A stretch of 64,000 bases of DNA, taken from NCBI RefSeq assembly GCF_014196525.1, contig NZ_JACIDX010000002.1, forward strand, positions 343,232-407,231, written 5' to 3'. Origin of the DNA: Novosphingobium sediminicola. Lineage in GTDB: Bacteria; Pseudomonadota; Alphaproteobacteria; Sphingomonadales; Sphingomonadaceae. A model generated the notes under the pieces. It saw only the letters and a program-made list of their open reading frames with translations, was not told the origin of the DNA and made no database searches. This document shows positions 8,667 to 17,364 of this stretch, in pieces. The first letter of the stretch is position 1. Every line of letters begins with the position of its first letter. Both the position numbers and the translations under genes were made by a program.

Positions 8667-10259
8667 TCACATCCGAAACAGGCCGAAGGACGGGCCTTCG
8701 GGCATGGGGGCATTGAGCGCGGCGGCCAGAGCAAGGCCCAGCACATCGCGCGTCTGGGCCGGGTCAATCATGCCATCATCCCACAACCGCGCGCTGGCAT
8801 ACCATGGGCTGCCCTCTTCCTCATATTTGGCGCGGATCGGGGCCTTGAAAGCTTCGGCCTCCGCCGCCGTCCATTGGCCAGCATCGCGGTGGACCGTGGC
8901 CAGCACGCTGGCGGCCTGTTCGCCGCCCATCACCGAAATGCGCGCATTGGGCCATGTGAAGAGGAAGCGCGGCCCATAGGCGCGCCCGCACATGCCGTAA
9001 TTGCCCGCCCCGAAACTGCCGCCGATCAGCACGGTGATCTTCGGCACGCTGGCCGTGGCCACGGCGGTGACGAGTTTGGCGCCGTGGCGGGCGATGCCCT
9101 CGGCCTCATATTTGCCGCCCACCATAAAGCCGCTGATATTTTGCAGGAACAGCAAAGGGATGCGCCGCTGGCATGCCAGTTCGATAAAATGCGCGCCCTT
9201 GACCGCGCTCTCGCTGAACAAGACGCCATTATTGGCCAAAATCGCCACCGGCATGCCATGAATATGGGCAAAGCCGCAGACCAGCGTCGTGCCGTAAAGC
9301 GCCTTGAATTCATGCAACGCGCTGTCATCGACGATACGAGCGATCACCTCACGCACATCATAGGGCGCGCGGACATCCTGCGGGATAATGCCATAAAGTT
9401 CGGCCGGATCGTAACGCGGCGGGCATGGGGGCTGGCGATTGACCGGCGCGGCGCTTGGCGGGGCCAGCGTGCCGACAATATCGCGCAGGATGGTGATCGC
9501 ATGGTCGTCATTTTCGGCCACATGATCGACCACGCCCGATTTGCGCCCATGCAGATCGCCCCCGCCCAGTTCCTCGGCGCTGATGATCTCGCCCGTCGCG
9601 GCCTGCACCAGCGGCGGCCCGGCAAGGAAGATCGTGCCGCCCCCGCGCACGATCACGCTTTCATCCGACATGGCCGGAACATAGGCCCCGCCAGCGGTAC
9701 AACTGCCCATCACACAAGCGATCTGCGGGATGCCGCGTGCCGACATCTGGGCCTGATTGTAAAAGATGCGGCCGAAATGATCGCGGTCGGGAAAGACCTC
9801 GGCCTGATGCGGCAGATTGGCTCCGCCGCTGTCGACCAGATAGATGCAGGGCAGATGGTTTTCGGCCGCAATCTCCTGCGCGCGCAGGTGTTTTTTCACC
9901 GTCATCGGGAAATAGGTGCCGCCCTTGACCGTGGCGTCATTGGCCGCGATCATCACATGACGCCCAGCCACACGCCCGATCCCGGCCACAATCCCCGCCC
10001 CCGCCACATCGCCGCCATACAGGCCATGGGCGGCCAGTTGCCCGATTTCCAGAAACGGGCTGCCCGGATCGAGCAGCCGGTCGATCCTTTCGCGCGGGAG
10101 CAATTTGCCGCGACCGACATGGCGTTGCCGCGCCGCCTCGCCCCCGCCCAAGGCCGCCGCCGCGACATCGGCGCGCAATTTCTCCGCAAGCGCGCGATTA
10201 TGTGCCTCATTGGCGCGGAAGGCTTCACTGTCAGCGGCGATCCCGCTTTCCAGAATCAT
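8667..10259 (-). CDS. liuB: Methylcrotonyl-CoA carboxylase, carboxyltransferase beta subunit
   Basis: 530 residues, the usual MccB length. It has tandem crotonase-like carboxyltransferase halves. The N half carries [62 protein letters not shown] and [16 protein letters not shown]. The C half carries [62 protein letters not shown] and [33 protein letters not shown]. The NISGFMVG and YGMCGRAY motifs are the ones that distinguish methylcrotonyl/geranyl-CoA carboxyltransferases from propionyl-CoA types. ATG 10259 overlaps the dehydrogenase stop (ATGA). Works with the alpha subunit downstream. Confidence 0.93.
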   Translation of the reverse strand: MILESGIAADSEAFRANEAHNRALAEKLRADVAAAALGGGEAARQRHVGRGKLLPRERIDRLLDPGSPFLEIGQLAAHGLYGGDVAGAGIVAGIGRVAGRHVMIAANDATVKGGTYFPMTVKKHLRAQEIAAENHLPCIYLVDSGGANLPHQAEVFPDRDHFGRIFYNQAQMSARGIPQIACVMGSCTAGGAYVPAMSDESVIVRGGGTIFLAGPPLVQAATGEIISAEELGGGDLHGRKSGVVDHVAENDDHAITILRDIVGTLAPPSAAPVNRQPPCPPRYDPAELYGIIPQDVRAPYDVREVIARIVDDSALHEFKALYGTTLVCGFAHIHGMPVAILANNGVLFSESAVKGAHFIELACQRRIPLLFLQNISGFMVGGKYEAEGIARHGAKLVTAVATASVPKITVLIGGSFGAGNYGMCGRAYGPRFLFTWPNARISVMGGEQAASVLATVHRDAGQWTAAEAEAFKAPIRAKYEEEGSPWYASARLWDDGMIDPAQTRDVLGLALAAALNAPMPEGPSFGLFRM

Positions 10260-11401
10260 CGGCCAACTCCGATCAATTCGCGCCCAATCAGCATCCGCCG
10301 GATCTCATTGGTCCCCGCGCCAATATCGAGCAATTTGGCATCGCGCAGAAACCTCTCGACCGGCCAGTCTTTGGTATAGCCCGCCCCGCCCAACGCCTGC
10401 ACCGCATCCAAAGCCACGCGCACCGCATTCTCGCTGGCCAGCAGGATCGCGCCCGCTGCGTCATGGCGCGTGGTGCGTCCCGCATCACAGGCCCGCGCCA
10501 CCGCATAGACATAGGCCCGCGCGGAATTGAGCGCGACATACATATCCGCCACCTTGGCCTGCATCAGTTGAAACGCGCCGATAGGCTGGCCAAATTGCTG
10601 GCGTGTGCGCACATAGGGCAGGACCACATCGAGACAGGCCTGCATGATGCCAAGCTGAATGCCCGCCAGCACCGCGCGCTCATAATCCAGCCCGCTCATC
10701 AGCACCTTGACCCCGCCATGCAGCGGCCCCAGCACATTCTCGCGCGGCACCTCGCAACCGTCAAACACCAGTTCAGCGGTGGGCGATCCGCGCATCCCCA
10801 TCTTGTCGATCTTTTGCCCGATGGAAAAACCCGGCATGGTCTTTTCGATCAGAAAGGCCGTGATCGCCTCTCCCGTCTTGGCATAAACCACCAAAGTGTC
10901 GGCATAGGCGGCGTTGGTGATCCAGAATTTCGTGCCGTCCAGCACATAGCCCCGCTCGCTCTCCCGCGCGCGCAGCTTCATCGAGACGACATCCGACCCC
11001 GCCCCGGCCTCAGACATGGCCAGAGCGCCGACATGCTCGCCCGAGATCAGGCGGGGCAGATAGCGCGCCTTCTGATCCTCATTGCCCCAGCGCGCGATCT
11101 GGTTGACGCACAGGTTCGAATGCGCGCCATAGCTCAGCCCTATCGAGGCCGAGGCGCGGCTGACCTCTTCGCAGGCCAGCACATGTTCGAGATAGCCCAG
11201 CCCCAGTCCGCCCCATTCCGGCGCCACCGTGATGCCATGCAGGCCCAAATCGCCCATCGCGGGCCATAATTCCTCACGCGGGAACCAGTCCTGTGCATCA
11301 ATCCGCGTCGCCAGCGGGGCGATGCGGGCGGCGGCAAAACGCGCCGTCGTATCCCGGATCATCTGAGCATTCTCGCCCAGCGCGAAATCGAAATCGGCCA
11401 T
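10256..11401 (-). CDS. liuA: Isovaleryl-CoA dehydrogenase
   Basis: 381 residues from ATG 11401; AGGAGAGG lies 6 bases upstream, and a GTG one codon earlier is the alternative. Acyl-CoA dehydrogenase landmarks are [17 protein letters not shown] (FAD/substrate domain), [57 protein letters not shown] and a C-terminal [33 protein letters not shown]. The catalytic glutamate of isovaleryl-CoA dehydrogenases lies in the segment [10 protein letters not shown], which is present here; short-chain acyl-CoA dehydrogenases place it elsewhere. It oxidises isovaleryl-CoA to 3-methylcrotonyl-CoA with an electron-transfer flavoprotein. First gene of the eight-gene operon; the 100 bases before it hold the presumed promoter, and I identify no clear hexamers there. 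Confidence 0.93.
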   Translation of the reverse strand: MADFDFALGENAQMIRDTTARFAAARIAPLATRIDAQDWFPREELWPAMGDLGLHGITVAPEWGGLGLGYLEHVLACEEVSRASASIGLSYGAHSNLCVNQIARWGNEDQKARYLPRLISGEHVGALAMSEAGAGSDVVSMKLRARESERGYVLDGTKFWITNAAYADTLVVYAKTGEAITAFLIEKTMPGFSIGQKIDKMGMRGSPTAELVFDGCEVPRENVLGPLHGGVKVLMSGLDYERAVLAGIQLGIMQACLDVVLPYVRTRQQFGQPIGAFQLMQAKVADMYVALNSARAYVYAVARACDAGRTTRHDAAGAILLASENAVRVALDAVQALGGAGYTKDWPVERFLRDAKLLDIGAGTNEIRRMLIGRELIGVGR

Positions 11402-11503
11402 CACGGGCCTCTCCTGCGTTTATATCTTTACGCGGAGTCTATCACCGATCCGGTTGTTTGCGATTTCTATTTCAGGGGCAAAAGCGATGGATTATTGCGG
11501 GAA

Positions 11504-12373
11504 TCATTGATCTCTTGATGGAACCGGCACGATGATGAAATGGTCATGCACCGCCCGCGTGTCCGGCACATCCAGCTTGGCCCGGAAACCGGCCTGCAGC
11601 TCGCGCAATTGCGACACCGGCATTTCCAGCACATGTTCATCGGGGTGAGTCGGGGCCTCATGGCCATAATCGCGGCCCGGCGTGCGCGTCATTTCGATAT
11701 GCGCGCCCAGCAAGGCGCGAACCCGATGGGTGGCGGCAAATTTCACCACCCGGTCCACACTGGCCCGCGCCTCATCCATGAAATTGACCGGCACATAGAG
11801 CCGCCCCGGATAAAGCGAATCCCCCGAGAGCAGGATGGCAAGGCGCGGATCATAATACATGGCCGCCGCCTTTTGATGGCCAGGCGTGGGGATCACGCTG
11901 ATGACGCGCCCGCCCAGATCGAGGCGGCCGATGCCGTCGGGCCAATGCGCAATCCCGAAGACGGCGGCGACATCAGAGGGCGCCGTGCCAACCACCACCG
12001 TATCGGGGCGTTCACGAAAGGGGGCGTCACCGGCAATATGGTCGCCGTGGCTGTGGCTATGAGCCACCACAAGGGGAATTGCCCGGCGGTGATGCGCGGC
12101 CAGCCAGCCCTGTATCACACGGTCCACCACCGGGCGGATCACGCCCCCCTGCGCGCCGGTATCGACCAGCAGGGCGCGATCATGGCCAAAAATTAGATAG
12201 AGAAAGGGCGCCTCGAAATTGGTTTTGACCGATTGCCGGATGACATAGGTGTCGCCATCAAGCGCCTGCACCTGCGCCACCGGTTCGGCGCTCTGCGTGC
12301 CATCGATCCAGCGTTCCTTGAACAGCGGCGGATTCAACGCCTGCGCCGCGATCAGTGCGGCCAGCGCTATCAT
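11504..12373 (-). CDS. Metallo-beta-lactamase-fold hydrolase, probably exported
   Basis: 289 residues. The short hydrophobic start MIALAALIAAQALNPP may be a signal peptide. The metal-binding HxHxDH motif reads AHSHSHGDHIAGD (His107, His109, Asp111, His112), with later ligands in VIPTPGHQKAAAM, ILLSGDSLYPG and ALLGAHIEMT. This is the standard two-zinc hydrolase arrangement. The order GDxLYPGR with a HIEMT-type last histidine resembles uncharacterised periplasmic MBL hydrolases of sphingomonads; it is not evidently a beta-lactamase, glyoxalase or RNase. ATG 12373 overlaps the stop of the hydroxylase gene upstream on this strand (ATGA), so the two are translationally coupled. Substrate unknown. 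Confidence 0.85.
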   Translation of the reverse strand: MIALAALIAAQALNPPLFKERWIDGTQSAEPVAQVQALDGDTYVIRQSVKTNFEAPFLYLIFGHDRALLVDTGAQGGVIRPVVDRVIQGWLAAHHRRAIPLVVAHSHSHGDHIAGDAPFRERPDTVVVGTAPSDVAAVFGIAHWPDGIGRLDLGGRVISVIPTPGHQKAAAMYYDPRLAILLSGDSLYPGRLYVPVNFMDEARASVDRVVKFAATHRVRALLGAHIEMTRTPGRDYGHEAPTHPDEHVLEMPVSQLRELQAGFRAKLDVPDTRAVHDHFIIVPVPSRDQ

Positions 12374-13239
12374 GCCTTTTCCCCGCGCCGCGCCTTATAG
12401 GCATCGACCAGCGGAACGAAGGGAAACACCGCCTGCTCGATGATAGACAGGCGCTTGCGCTCATCCTGCCCGACCACCGATGCCTCGCCCTCACGGAATG
12501 TGCCGAAAATGCGGTCAAAGATGATCAGCGAATTGCCGTAATTGCAGCGCGTATCCTCATAGGGCACCGAATGATGCAGGCTGTGATTGCGGATCGTGGT
12601 GAAAAAGAAGGAATAGAAGAAGGGCGGATTGGCCGCCACATTGGCATGGGCATAGATGGCGATCGCCGCATTGACCGAAATCGCGCAGAATTTGGCCGTC
12701 GGCGAGAAGTCGAAAAAGGCCAGCACGCTCAGGCTGATGAGGAACAGTTCGATGGGATTGCCGACCGATCCCTTCATCGCGTTCAATTGGGTAATATGAT
12801 GATGCGGCGCATGGGTAAGCCAGAAAGGCGTCGAATTATGCATCAGCCGGTGCATCCAGTACTGGCCGAATTCGATGATGGCCATAACCGAGACGACCTG
12901 CACCAGAAAGGGCAGACGCCCGGCCCAAGGTGTGGCGATGCCCAGCGCCTTCTTGGCCGCCATCAGCGGTTCTTCGGCCGCCACATTGGTCACCCATGTG
13001 ATGACCGTTGCCCCCAGGATGACATAGAACAGATCGGTGGCAAATTCGCGCCAGTCCATCCGCCAGCCCTCGTGCCGCTCGAACAGGAATTCCAGCCCCA
13101 GCACGAAAGCGGTGGTGATCGAAGTCACCCAGACCAGCGTATATTCATTGGCCAGCCACGCGGCCGGACCAAACATCCAGAAGCAGACAATGGCAACCAG
13201 CGTGGCGGGCGGCAGAAGATTGACGAGATGCTGTTTCAT
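12370..13239 (-). CDS. Sterol desaturase / fatty acid hydroxylase family membrane protein
   Basis: 289 residues from ATG 13239; a TTG seven codons earlier is possible. Four or more hydrophobic spans (LLPPATLVAIVCFWMFGPAA, LVWVTSITTAFVLGLEFLF, FYVILGATVITWVTNVA, LPFLVQVVSVMAIIEFGQY) surround the eight-histidine di-iron motif: QYWMHRLMHNS, THAPHHHITQLN and NHSLHHSVPYEDTRCNYGN. These are the HxxxH, HxxHH and HxxHH boxes of the family. It likely hydroxylates or desaturates a lipid or isoprenoid at the inner membrane using O2. It is a paralogue of the gene at 29773-30765 (shared QYWMHR-MHN, HHSLHHS-E-TR-NYG and IDRIFGT segments). Located between the TonB receptor and the MBL hydrolase on the same strand. 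Confidence 0.88.
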   Translation of the reverse strand: MKQHLVNLLPPATLVAIVCFWMFGPAAWLANEYTLVWVTSITTAFVLGLEFLFERHEGWRMDWREFATDLFYVILGATVITWVTNVAAEEPLMAAKKALGIATPWAGRLPFLVQVVSVMAIIEFGQYWMHRLMHNSTPFWLTHAPHHHITQLNAMKGSVGNPIELFLISLSVLAFFDFSPTAKFCAISVNAAIAIYAHANVAANPPFFYSFFFTTIRNHSLHHSVPYEDTRCNYGNSLIIFDRIFGTFREGEASVVGQDERKRLSIIEQAVFPFVPLVDAYKARRGEKA

Positions 13240-13271
13240 GACAGGCAAACCCTGATCCAATGGTCCAGAGA

Positions 13272-13297
13272 TGCCGGGCCAAGACGATGGCCCGGCA
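13272..13297 (-). terminator. Hairpin after the TonB receptor gene
   Basis: Perfect 10-bp inverted repeat TGCCGGGCCA / TGGCCCGGCA with a 6-base loop, 9 bases past the receptor stop on the minus strand. There is no clear T-run after it, so termination may be partial or the hairpin may stabilise the mRNA end ahead of the hydroxylase gene. Confidence 0.5.
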
Positions 13298-13305
13298 AGG
13301 CAAAT

Positions 13306-15714
13306 TCAGTAATGGAAGCGCAGGTCCACGCCCACCTTGCGCGGGGTCAGCACGCCTTGCGCGTAATAGCGCTCCACAACCCCGGTGCGGGTCTGGTTGT
13401 ACGAGCTGACATCATTGCTGATCGAGGTGATCGCATATTTGTCGAAGATATTGTCGGCAAACAGCGCCACATCAAAGGCGGGCGCATGATAGGTGACGGC
13501 GGCGCGATGGGTGACATAGCTGGGGATCACCTCGCCATTGCCGCGCAGGCCGATGCGGGAATAGACATTGCCCTTGAACACGGCGGCCCAATTGGCCTCG
13601 ATGCTGCGCCCCTCGCCCAGCGGATAGGTATAGGTAAGCTGCGCGCTGCCCGAATGCTTGGTCGATCCGGGCAGGCGGTCGCCCGCAAAGACCGGGTAGG
13701 CCACGCCCTGGCTGACCACCACATTGTCGGCGTCCTGCGTCAGATGGGCGTCGGTATAGGAATAGGTGCCGTTGAACACCAGACGCGGGGTGATGCGGAA
13801 TTGGCCGGAAAGATCAAAGCCCTGCGAAACCGCATCCTTGGCATTGACCGTCACGCCCACCGCGCCGTTGACCGTCTGGGTATCGACCTGAATATTCTTC
13901 CAGTCGATATGATAGGCCGACAGCGTGAATTGCAGGCGCCGATCCAGCATCGAGGCGCGGATGCCGATTTCGGCATTGTTGGTCTTGTCGGGCTTATAGA
14001 GCAATTCGTTGGGATAGGCGCAGACGTTCTGGCCCGGCGGCACATTGCCCGGCGAGAAGGTGCAGGGCGCCACCCGGTTCACATTGCCCGTGCGATAGCC
14101 GGTGCTGTAGGTGGCATAGACCAGCAGGTCCTTGCTGAACTTATAGGATGTGTTGGCCTTCCACACCACGCCATCGGCGCTGGTGTTGCCCGAACGGATG
14201 CGGCTGGGGTCGAACTGGATCAGCGGATAGGGCGTGCGGGTCAGGCCCCCGCCGAACAGCGGCGTATCGGTGCCGCCGGTGGCAAAGGCGTCATATTTGA
14301 AATAGCGCAGCCCGCCCGTCACCTGCCAGCCTTCAGTCAGGTGATAAGTCGCCTCGCCATAGACTGCCTTTTCCTTGGTCCGCGTGTTGACGAAGGAGAT
14401 ATATTCCAGATCATCCGGGCGATAGACCCCGGCGAAATTGGCGAAACCAGGCGTATGCTCCTGATAGTTTCGGTAATTGCGCAAGTTGTTGTAAAACCCG
14501 CCAATCACCCAGCTGATCGGCCCGCCATGGGATGAAACCAGCCGCAATTCGCCGTTGAACTGACGATAGTCCTCGTTGGTGTCATTATACGAGGAGAAGG
14601 AAGGAAACGCCTCATAGCCGTAATTCAGGTCGAGCAGCAGATCGGTGTTGTCGGCATGGGTTTTCAGGTTCTGGTTGGTATAGGCGCCCGTCGCCACCAC
14701 CTGCGCAAAGCCGAGGTTGAAGTTGAATTCGGCGGCGAACAGGTCCGCCTTGCGCGTGGTTGGCTCCAGATAGCGCCACGGGCCTTCATACTTGTCCGTG
14801 CCCAGAACCCCCGCGCCCGTGGCCTGACGGCCCAGCGTCTTGGTGATCTGATGCGCATAGGTCAGATATAGCTTGGCCGCCGGGCTGGCTTCCAGCAGCA
14901 ACTGGTTGCGGGTGGTGAAAGTGTGCTCATAGTTCACCCCTTTGCGGAAGGTGAAATTGTTCACGTAATCGGTGGAATTGCCAAAGCCGCCCTGCGCCGC
15001 CGTGGTGCCGCGCACGGGCTGCGGATCGGACACGCCGGGGTTTTTCAGCAGGTGGTTGTAATTGATAAAGCCCGGATTATCGTAATAACCCACCGTCGAG
15101 CGCAGCGCGATATGGTCGGCCAGAATGGGTATATTGACCGTGGCATCAGCATTCGCGCCGAAATCGGAGCTGTGCGACTGGGCAAAGCCGCGCGCGTGGA
15201 GATCCACCGTGAATTTGTCGGTCGTGGGGCGATTGGGCATATAACGCACCGCGCCCGCCAGCGTGCCAAGGCCATACAGCGTGCCCTGCGGCCCCTGAAG
15301 CACTTCGACGCGGGAAATGTCGATCAGTTTGAAATCGAGATAGAGCGGCACTTCGCCCAGATAGACGCCCACGGCCGTTTCGTAATTCGATCCCGTGGCG
15401 CTGGAATCGGACGAGGAAATGCCGCGCATCACGATGTTGCCGGTCGATTTGGGGCCGGTGTCATTGACCGTGATGCCCGGTGTGAACGCGGCCAGCGCCT
15501 TCACATCGTCGATCCGCGCCTTGGCCAATTGGTCAGAGCCCAGCGCGCTGATGTTGATCGGCGCGTCCTGCAAGGTGGTCTGGCGGCGCGTGGCGGTCAC
15601 CACAATGTCGCCGCCATTGGCCGGCGCATCGGCATCGGCGGCAAAGGCAGAGGTCGCCGTGCCCATCAGAATGGTGGCGCAGAGCAATGTTTTGCGGGTC
15701 GATTTCCTGGTCAC
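13306..15714 (-). CDS. TonB-dependent outer membrane receptor
   Basis: 802 residues from GTG 15714, which has AGGAGG 4 bases upstream; an upstream in-frame ATG at 15741 lacks this. Signal peptide about residues 1-25 (ending TATSAFA). Plug domain: GDIVVTATRRQTTLQDAPINISALG (TonB box region IVVTATR), then GITVNDTGPKSTGNIVMRGISSSD and VEVLQGPQGTLYGLGTLAGAVRYMPNRP. The barrel follows and the protein ends GVDLRFHY with a terminal aromatic. The plug style (LQDAPINISALGSDQL, GTLAGAVRYM) belongs to the large sphingomonad receptor group often linked to aromatic or sterol-like ligands, but the ligand cannot be deduced. Divergent from the guanidine/urea operon across 560 bases. An inverted repeat at 15894-15921 lies upstream of it. 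Confidence 0.93.
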   Translation of the reverse strand: MTRKSTRKTLLCATILMGTATSAFAADADAPANGGDIVVTATRRQTTLQDAPINISALGSDQLAKARIDDVKALAAFTPGITVNDTGPKSTGNIVMRGISSSDSSATGSNYETAVGVYLGEVPLYLDFKLIDISRVEVLQGPQGTLYGLGTLAGAVRYMPNRPTTDKFTVDLHARGFAQSHSSDFGANADATVNIPILADHIALRSTVGYYDNPGFINYNHLLKNPGVSDPQPVRGTTAAQGGFGNSTDYVNNFTFRKGVNYEHTFTTRNQLLLEASPAAKLYLTYAHQITKTLGRQATGAGVLGTDKYEGPWRYLEPTTRKADLFAAEFNFNLGFAQVVATGAYTNQNLKTHADNTDLLLDLNYGYEAFPSFSSYNDTNEDYRQFNGELRLVSSHGGPISWVIGGFYNNLRNYRNYQEHTPGFANFAGVYRPDDLEYISFVNTRTKEKAVYGEATYHLTEGWQVTGGLRYFKYDAFATGGTDTPLFGGGLTRTPYPLIQFDPSRIRSGNTSADGVVWKANTSYKFSKDLLVYATYSTGYRTGNVNRVAPCTFSPGNVPPGQNVCAYPNELLYKPDKTNNAEIGIRASMLDRRLQFTLSAYHIDWKNIQVDTQTVNGAVGVTVNAKDAVSQGFDLSGQFRITPRLVFNGTYSYTDAHLTQDADNVVVSQGVAYPVFAGDRLPGSTKHSGSAQLTYTYPLGEGRSIEANWAAVFKGNVYSRIGLRGNGEVIPSYVTHRAAVTYHAPAFDVALFADNIFDKYAITSISNDVSSYNQTRTGVVERYYAQGVLTPRKVGVDLRFHY

Positions 15715-15893
15715 TTTGCCTCCTGTTGTGTCAAATGCCAATCAATCGGACGCATTTCTCCCTCGCCACCCGACAAGGCGGCGATCGTGCGACCACTTTG
15801 TGGCCTTCCCTCAATTCTTCGATGCACATCTGGCTATCGGCAACGCAATCGCCGCGCTGCAGCATCATTGCCGACATTCTCATAACGCTATGG

Positions 15894-15921
15894 ATATTAC
15901 TTAAGCCGTCAAGCGTAATAT
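15894..15921. promoter_or_regulatory. Inverted repeat ATATTAC-N14-GTAATAT, candidate operator
   Basis: Perfect 7-bp arms separated by 14 bases, 28 bp overall, located 180 bases upstream of the TonB receptor start. The spacer length and core ATTAC...GTAAT match the repeat at 16186-16223. The 28-bp span and roughly two-turn half-site spacing resemble operators bound by NikR-type ribbon-helix-helix tetramers (E. coli NikR: 6-bp arms, 16-bp spacer). A NikR-like regulator is encoded at 18935-19417. That it is the binding protein is inference. Confidence 0.5.
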
Positions 15922-16185
15922 TTCTGCGGTCTTTCAGTATGAAATCGCTTCTTGCTGCGCTGCAGAAAACCGCGATTTCCCAACCTTTCGCCGTCTTTCA
16001 AACCCCGGCGTCGCTTCCCGTTTTTCCGATGCTGCGCCGCGCCACTATGGCCGAATCGCAACACCTGTTATCCTGCCCATTGCCGCGTCCGACTCGCCTC
16101 AAACCGGGCATTTCTCCCCATTTCGGCCCCATCCTCGCCGCATTTGGACCCGCAGGGTTTAACCCCATTTCGGCCTGCGCCCTCT

Positions 16186-16223
16186 GCGCATTATTACGAA
16201 CATGTGGTTTGGTAATAATGCGC
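16186..16223. promoter_or_regulatory. Inverted repeat GCGCATTATTAC-N14-GTAATAATGCGC, candidate operator
   Basis: Perfect 12-bp arms separated by 14 bases, ending 51 bases before the start of the ABC transporter substrate-binding gene. The inner seven bases of each arm (TTATTAC/GTAATAA) align with the repeat at 15894-15921 at identical spacing. An RNA hairpin in the 5' UTR is also possible, but there is no T-run and the loop is long, so a protein-binding site is favoured. Confidence 0.55.
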
Positions 16224-16274
16224 TAGCCTCCCTCTCGACTGCGGAATTGCTGCAATGCAAAGGGGAAGCGAGCC

Positions 16275-17360
16275 ATGTTGAGGAAGATCGGAAAAGCAGC
16301 CGCCATGGCAGGCGCCCTGATGGCGGGAACCATGCTGCTCTCCTCCTGCTCGCCCTCGACCAAGGCGCCCGAGGCGCGCAAAGAATTCAACATCGGCTGG
16401 TCGATCTATGCCGGATGGATGCCATGGCCCTATGCCCAGCAGGCCGGGATCGTGAAGAAATGGGCCGACAAATACGGCATCAAGATCAATATCACGCAGG
16501 TCAATGATTATGTCGAATCGGTCAACCAGTACACGGCGGGCAAATTCGACGGCGTGACCGTGGCCAATATGGACGCGCTGACCATTCCGGCTGCAGGCGG
16601 CAAGGATACCAGCGCGATCATCGTGGGCGATTACTCCAACGGCAATGATGGCGTTCTTCTGAAAGGCGCGGACAATATTGCCGCGATCAAGGGCCGTTCG
16701 GTCTATCTGGTCGAACTATCCGTCTCGCATTATCTGCTGGCCCGCGCGCTGGGCGAACACGGCATGGCGATGAGCGATGTCAAAACCATCAACACATCCG
16801 ACGCCGACATCGTGGCCACCTTTGGCAGCCCTCAGGCCAATGCCGCCGTCACATGGAACCCCCAATTGGCCGTGATGAAGGCTCAGCCCGGCGTGAAGGC
16901 GGTCTTCACCTCGGCCGATATTCCAGGCGAAATTCTTGACCTGCTGGTGGTGGATACGGCCACGCTCAAGGCCAACCCCAACCTTGGCAAGGCGCTGACC
17001 GGGATCTGGTATGAGACGGTTGCGCTGATGAAGCGTCAGGATGCGCAAGGCAAGGCAGCGCGCGCAGCTATGGCCAAGCTGGCCGGATCGACGCCCGAGG
17101 TCTTCGACAACCAGCTCACCACCACCTATCTCTACGATCAGCCCAAGGCCGCCGTTGCCGCCACCACGGATCCCGCACTGGTCACCACCATGACCCGCGT
17201 GCGCGATTTCAGCTTCTCCAAGGGATTGTTCAAGGGCGCGGCCAGTGCCGATGCGGTAGGCATGTCCTTCCCCGGCGGCAAGGTGCTGGGCGATCCGGCC
17301 CATGTCACGCTGCGCTTTGACCCCAGCTATATGGCCATGGCCGCCGACGGAAAATTGTAA
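16275..17360 (+). CDS. ABC transporter substrate-binding lipoprotein, urea-carboxylase-associated type (guanidine/urea uptake)
   Basis: 361 residues. A lipoprotein signal ends AGTMLLSSC with the acylated Cys at 25. The mature part begins EFNIGWSIYAGWMPWPYAQQAGIVKKWADKYGI, characteristic of the SsuA/TauA-like binding proteins found beside urea carboxylase genes. Further conserved segments are FDGVTVANMDALTIPAAGG and ATFGSPQANAAVTWNPQL, lining the expected ligand cleft. It would capture guanidine, urea or a related small nitrogen compound in the periplasm and deliver it to the permease encoded 4 bases downstream. Ligand inferred from operon content. Start ATG 16275 has AAAGGGGAAGCGAGCC upstream. 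Confidence 0.88.
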   Translation: MLRKIGKAAAMAGALMAGTMLLSSCSPSTKAPEARKEFNIGWSIYAGWMPWPYAQQAGIVKKWADKYGIKINITQVNDYVESVNQYTAGKFDGVTVANMDALTIPAAGGKDTSAIIVGDYSNGNDGVLLKGADNIAAIKGRSVYLVELSVSHYLLARALGEHGMAMSDVKTINTSDADIVATFGSPQANAAVTWNPQLAVMKAQPGVKAVFTSADIPGEILDLLVVDTATLKANPNLGKALTGIWYETVALMKRQDAQGKAARAAMAKLAGSTPEVFDNQLTTTYLYDQPKAAVAATTDPALVTTMTRVRDFSFSKGLFKGAASADAVGMSFPGGKVLGDPAHVTLRFDPSYMAMAADGKL

Positions 17361-17364
17361 CGCC

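Larger units (their letters stand above)
15715..16274. other. 560-base divergent intergenic region between the TonB receptor and the ABC transporter operon
   Basis: No convincing gene is present; open frames here lack ribosome sites and recognisable content. The region holds two inverted repeats of the form ATTAC-N14-GTAAT (15894-15921 and 16186-16223), described separately. I looked for the guanidine-I (ykkC) and mini-ykkC riboswitch cores that often precede guanidine carboxylase genes and did not see them. A possible minus-strand -35 (TTGACG, complement of 15908-15913) lies inside the first repeat's spacer, but its -10 is poor. Confidence 0.6.

Noticed and set aside
6869..10379. Very long open frames on the plus strand opposite the carboxylase genes (over 600 codons each)
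   Set aside because: They mirror high-GC coding sequence on the other strand, have His/Arg/Gln-rich products with no domains, and lack ribosome sites. The minus-strand genes carry clear catalytic motifs.
11416..11433. GCGT-N10-ACGC symmetry upstream of the leucine operon as an operator
   Set aside because: Only four-base arms match; the inner bases do not pair well, and no regulator gene is adjacent.
12355..14535. A 726-codon plus-strand frame opposite the hydroxylase and TonB receptor genes
   Set aside because: Antisense reflection of GC-rich codons; the product is Arg/Gly/His-rich with no recognisable fold, and the opposite strand has real genes.
15715..16274. Guanidine riboswitch before the ABC transporter operon
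   Set aside because: The conserved cores of the guanidine-I and mini-ykkC classes were looked for by eye and not found. A covariance search would be needed to settle it.
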